64,000 bases of DNA from Pedobacter sp. JY14-1 (GTDB taxonomy: Bacteria > Bacteroidota > Bacteroidia > Sphingobacteriales > Sphingobacteriaceae), in the NCBI RefSeq assembly GCF_029269825.1, contig NZ_JARJHU010000008.1:620001-684000 (forward strand), in the 5' to 3' direction. This document shows positions 61,460 to 64,000 of this stretch, piece after piece. The notes under the pieces are model-generated. The model saw only the letters and a list, made by a program, of their open reading frames with translations, was not told where the DNA came from and searched no databases. Every line of letters starts with the position of its first letter. The stretch's first letter is position 1. The translations under genes were made by a program, and so were the position numbers.

Positions 61460-62152
61460 ATGAAGATTCTTCACCTCCTTATATTTGGCCTTTGCTGCCT
61501 CATTGCACATTCCATTTCTGCACAGGATATCGTGGTGATCAAAGATGGCGATTTCGTCCGCGGCACCATTAAAGCCACCAACTTCTCTACGGTCGTCCTC
61601 AAAAATGAAGATGAAAGCATTGTCCAGTACGAGGCCAAAAAAATAAAGGAGTTTATCTGGAACGGCGAAACCTACGTGGCCAAGCCCATCCTCATCGGCA
61701 AGAACCTGGAATTCCGTTTCTTTCGTCTGCTGGAACAAGGTACCGTGAATCTTTATGCTATCGGCGGAAATACCATGGCCGAAGAACCCCGGCCCAAACG
61801 TTCTTCTAAAGTCAGGCCATCATTTTCGGTAGGGGGTGGCACCGGTGGTCTTGGCGGGGGGATTGGGGGTGGCATCTCAATAGGTGGGGGCAGGAACAGT
61901 CCGGCAGAACAGCCAAAGCGGGTTATGCCCACAACCTATTTTATTGAAAAACCCGGCACCGGTCCGCTCGTGGAAGTTCCTGCAGAAGGCGCCAACGCCC
62001 CCGGCAAAACCCAGCATATCAAAAATGTGCTCCTGCAGAAGATGAACAATGACAGCGACATCAGCACCCGCATCAATGCTGCAGATTTGTTCAGCCCGGC
62101 GCTGCTGCGGCAAATTGTGATCGATTACAATAAGAACAACGCAAAACCTTAG
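61460..62152 (+). CDS. Exported protein with glycine-rich linker, unknown function (230 aa)
   Basis: A 230-residue protein with a signal peptide (MKILHLLIFGLCCLIAHSIS then AQD). The first half is beta-rich (VVIKDGDFVRGTIKATNFST, IKEFIWNGETYVAKPI), the middle a Gly-rich linker (SVGGGTGGLGGGIGGGISIG), and the end helical (LFSPALLRQIVIDYNKNNAK). No family was recognised. It follows the previous secreted protein by 30 bp and both could be one operon. Confidence 0.75.
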   Translation: MKILHLLIFGLCCLIAHSISAQDIVVIKDGDFVRGTIKATNFSTVVLKNEDESIVQYEAKKIKEFIWNGETYVAKPILIGKNLEFRFFRLLEQGTVNLYAIGGNTMAEEPRPKRSSKVRPSFSVGGGTGGLGGGIGGGISIGGGRNSPAEQPKRVMPTTYFIEKPGTGPLVEVPAEGANAPGKTQHIKNVLLQKMNNDSDISTRINAADLFSPALLRQIVIDYNKNNAKP

Positions 62153-62180
62153 CTTTTACTGCCCGGCACCCCAGAACCCA

Positions 62181-62741
62181 TTATCGGGCAATACAATCTA
62201 ACCGGTGGTCATTGACCATTCCAGTTGCCTGCATATGCGCATAACAGATCGTTGTACCGAAAAATTTAAAGCCCCGCTTCTTCATGTCCTTGCTGATGGC
62301 ATCGGAAATCTCCGTTCTTGCCGGGACATCTGCCATAGACTTAACCGGGTTGAGCAAGGGCTTACCGTCCGGCATAAAACCCCAGATATAATTGGAAAAA
62401 GAGCCGAACTCCTTTTGCAGCCCGATGAACAGTTGCGCGTTCCTGATTGCACCCAGCACCTTAAGCCGGTTCCGGATGATCCCCTCATCATTCATCAGCC
62501 GCTCTACGTCCCTTTCATCAAAGGCCGCCACTTTTTCTACCTGAAAATCTGCAAAGGCCCTGCGGTAATTCTCGCGTCTCCTCAGGATCGTGATCCAGCT
62601 CAGGCCGGCCTGTGCGCCTTCCAGGATCAGGAACTCAAATAAGACCTTATCGTCATATACGGGTTTACCCCATTCTTCATCATGGTATTTCCTGTAGAGC
62701 GGGTCTGATCCGCACCAGTCACATCTGATTTCTGCTGACAT
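62181..62741 (-). CDS. tag: DNA-3-methyladenine glycosylase I
   Basis: A 186-residue Tag enzyme removing 3-methyladenine. Seen: IRCDWCGSDPLYRKYHDEEWG (zinc Cys and catalytic region), LILEGAQAGLSWITILRRRE, and YAHMQATGMVNDHRLDC with zinc ligands His and Cys. Length and motifs are standard. It follows the ATL gene by 23 bp on the same strand. Confidence 0.96.
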   Translation of the reverse strand: MSAEIRCDWCGSDPLYRKYHDEEWGKPVYDDKVLFEFLILEGAQAGLSWITILRRRENYRRAFADFQVEKVAAFDERDVERLMNDEGIIRNRLKVLGAIRNAQLFIGLQKEFGSFSNYIWGFMPDGKPLLNPVKSMADVPARTEISDAISKDMKKRGFKFFGTTICYAHMQATGMVNDHRLDCIAR

Positions 62742-62764
62742 GTATCTGATTTATTTTATAAAAC

Positions 62765-63091
62765 CTATAACTCTTTTAAAGGATCCCAGAACAACTGCTT
62801 AAAATCCTTTATTTTATTGTCCTTTACCACGATCCCTTCCTTTTCCAGCAACTCCTGCATCCGCTCCGGCGGAGAAAAATGAAACCGCCCGGTCAACAGC
62901 CCGCTGCTGTTCACCACCCGGTGCGCAGGAACCGCAGGACTGGTCATACCCGCATTCGCCATCGCATACCCCACCATTCTGGCCGATCCGCCCGCACCGA
63001 GCGCCTTTGCTACTGCTCCGTAAGAAGTCACCCGGCCTTTCGGCACCAGTCTTACCAATTCAAACACCTGGTCATAAAAAGATTGTTCCAT
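62765..63091 (-). CDS. Alkyltransferase-like protein (ATL), Cys replaced by Ala
   Basis: A 108-residue MGMT DNA-binding-domain protein. The PCHRV motif reads VPAHRVVNSSGLLTG, with Ala56 where alkyl-acceptor Cys would be. Such ATL proteins bind O6-alkylguanine and mark it for nucleotide excision repair, without transferring the alkyl group. The helical part (YDQVFELVRLVPKGRVTSYG) and Arg-finger region fit. It lies between trmB and tag, on the same strand. Confidence 0.92.
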   Translation of the reverse strand: MEQSFYDQVFELVRLVPKGRVTSYGAVAKALGAGGSARMVGYAMANAGMTSPAVPAHRVVNSSGLLTGRFHFSPPERMQELLEKEGIVVKDNKIKDFKQLFWDPLKEL

Positions 63092-63112
63092 GCCGAATTC
63101 TTTTCTGTACGG

Positions 63113-63763
63113 TCAGTCAAAAGAAAACTGAATATAGTTAATATTCTTATCATGCTTCAGATAAATCCGTTCGTAATGTGTCTTAATGGATAACACTTCA
63201 TCTGCATGTTCGGAAGCATATAGCTTATCGGTCTGCTTATGAACCGGGAGTCCCAGCGACTTCACGGTCTCCAGCGTGTACAGGTACAAGCCGTCATTGT
63301 CTGTCTTCAGGTTAACCTTGCCTCCAGGCTTCAGAAAAGCCTTATACTTTTCCAGAAATGCCGGATAGGTCAGCCTCTTCTTTTCCCTGCTGTCCTGGGG
63401 CTGCGGGTCAGGGAAGGTGATCCAGATCTCATCCACCTCTCCGGGACCAAAATAATCGCCAATATCTTCAATCTGTATCCTCAGGAAAGCCAGGTTAGGG
63501 ATACCCTCATCGATACCCGTCCTGGCACCTCTCCAGATCCGGTTACCCTTCAGATCAACCCCGATGAAGTTCTTTTTCGGGAACATCCTGGCGAGGCCCA
63601 CAGAATACTCGCCTTTTCCGCAGGCCAGCTCCAGCACTACCGGGTTGCTGTTCTTAAAATGTAACTTTGCCCAGCTTCCTTTCAGCGGTTTCCCTGCTTC
63701 CAGCTGGTACACATTTGCAAACGTATCCACCTCAGCAAACTTTCTTAATTTGTCTTTGCCCAC
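63113..63763 (-). CDS. trmB: tRNA (guanine-46-N7)-methyltransferase
   Basis: A 216-residue Rossmann methyltransferase making m7G46 in tRNA. Seen: VVLELACGKGEYSVGLARMF (SAM site), FIGVDLKGNRIWRGARTGID, and the signature ITFPDPQPQDSREKKRLTYP, with LKTDNDGLYLYTLE. The start is GTG (63763-63761). It is the first gene of trmB-atl-tag, with 21-bp and 23-bp gaps. Confidence 0.95.
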   Translation of the reverse strand: MGKDKLRKFAEVDTFANVYQLEAGKPLKGSWAKLHFKNSNPVVLELACGKGEYSVGLARMFPKKNFIGVDLKGNRIWRGARTGIDEGIPNLAFLRIQIEDIGDYFGPGEVDEIWITFPDPQPQDSREKKRLTYPAFLEKYKAFLKPGGKVNLKTDNDGLYLYTLETVKSLGLPVHKQTDKLYASEHADEVLSIKTHYERIYLKHDKNINYIQFSFD

Positions 63764-63908
63764 TGCAATTTGGTTTAAGCGACAAATTTATACAAAACCT
63801 CGGATAATGTTTACGCTGTCGAAGACGGCTGTAAGATCAGAGCATGGAGAGGTCAACATGAGCCGAATGGCCATATACTGAATAACAAAAGGGATTTTGT
63901 ATTTTTGT

Positions 63909-64000
63909 ATGGATCATATCGACAGACAATTGGAAAAGAACGCAAAAATCTACGTTGCCGGACATCGCGGAATGGTGGGCTCGGCCATTTACAGAAAACT
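63909..64000 (+). CDS. GDP-L-fucose synthase, 5' end only
   Basis: Only the first 30 codons are present. After MDHIDRQLEKNAK comes IYVAGHRGMVGSAIYRKL, the NADP-binding GxxGxxG start of GDP-fucose synthases (Fcl/WcaG). It should make GDP-L-fucose from a 4-keto-6-deoxymannose intermediate for surface glycans. A TATTTTTG box ends two bases before the ATG, too close for a normal 5' UTR if it is the promoter. Confidence 0.8.
   Translation, partial: MDHIDRQLEKNAKIYVAGHRGMVGSAIYRK

Noticed and set aside
1..64000. CRISPR arrays, prophage, transposases or classical defence systems
   Set aside because: No regularly spaced direct repeats and no transposase, integrase, cas or phage structural motifs were found; the SNF2 helicase and AddAB stand in housekeeping contexts.

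Overview
The window looks like a chromosomal segment of a Bacteroidota bacterium of the Sphingobacteriaceae, most likely Pedobacter or a close relative. Evidence: promoters of the Bacteroidota type (TTTG, 18-20 nt, TAnnTTTG); the IPExxxVDY-acpP-fabF-rnc block; an arginine cluster with a succinylornithine-type carbamoyltransferase; tight gene packing; many exported proteins ending their signal peptide in AQ. No prophage, transposase, CRISPR array or rRNA was seen.

Layout. 0-9 kb: a TPR protein (cut by the window edge), a DUF2807 protein, a SNF2 helicase, aat, a YccF protein, an App1-type phosphatase and a diacylglycerol-kinase-like enzyme. 8-13.4 kb (minus strand): trpE-trpG-trpC-hflX-rbfA and a TonB-C-like gene, headed by an unannotated trp leader peptide and attenuator. 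13.4-16.1 kb: a sodium:solute symporter, a Dabb protein and a small membrane protein. 16.2-16.7 kb: a self-contained transcription unit (promoter, two tandem tRNA-like RNAs, terminator) divergent from an Lrp/AsnC regulator; this is the most unusual locus here. 17-28.5 kb: tex, pdhB, an AddB/AddA-like nuclease-helicase pair and a GH3 enzyme. 28.5-31.9 kb: a small hydrophilic protein, an outer-membrane barrel, large inverted repeats, and a Gfo/Idh oxidoreductase with the 3' stump of a DUF1080 gene, next to tRNA-Ser(GGA); this looks like an island scar. 31.9-39.1 kb: pyk, then acpP-fabF-rnc and yicC-gmk-nadD. 39-43 kb: an RsmI-like methyltransferase, a DUF6600 protein and prfC. 43-54 kb (minus strand): a ten-gene arginine cluster (GNAT, argG, argC, argD, argF', argB, proC, argE, a glycosidase-like gene, argH) with an arginine-rich short ORF in its leader. 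54-64 kb: an M28 peptidase, ybaB, a UPF0173 hydrolase, polA, an arsR-SRPBCC-YdeI operon with twin operators, two secreted unknowns, trmB-atl-tag, and the start of a GDP-fucose synthase gene.

How it works together: two amino-acid pathways (Trp partial, Arg near-complete) each have a candidate leader peptide. DNA maintenance is represented by AddAB, PolA, Tag, ATL and SNF2, and translation or RNA quality by HflX, RbfA, PrfC, RNase III, YicC, TrmB and Aat. The tRNA-like pair at 16.3-16.6 kb carries tRNA-Leu-like D arms, an aspartate anticodon (GUC), a G discriminator and giant variable regions. Compensatory base changes between the copies show that the fold is under selection.
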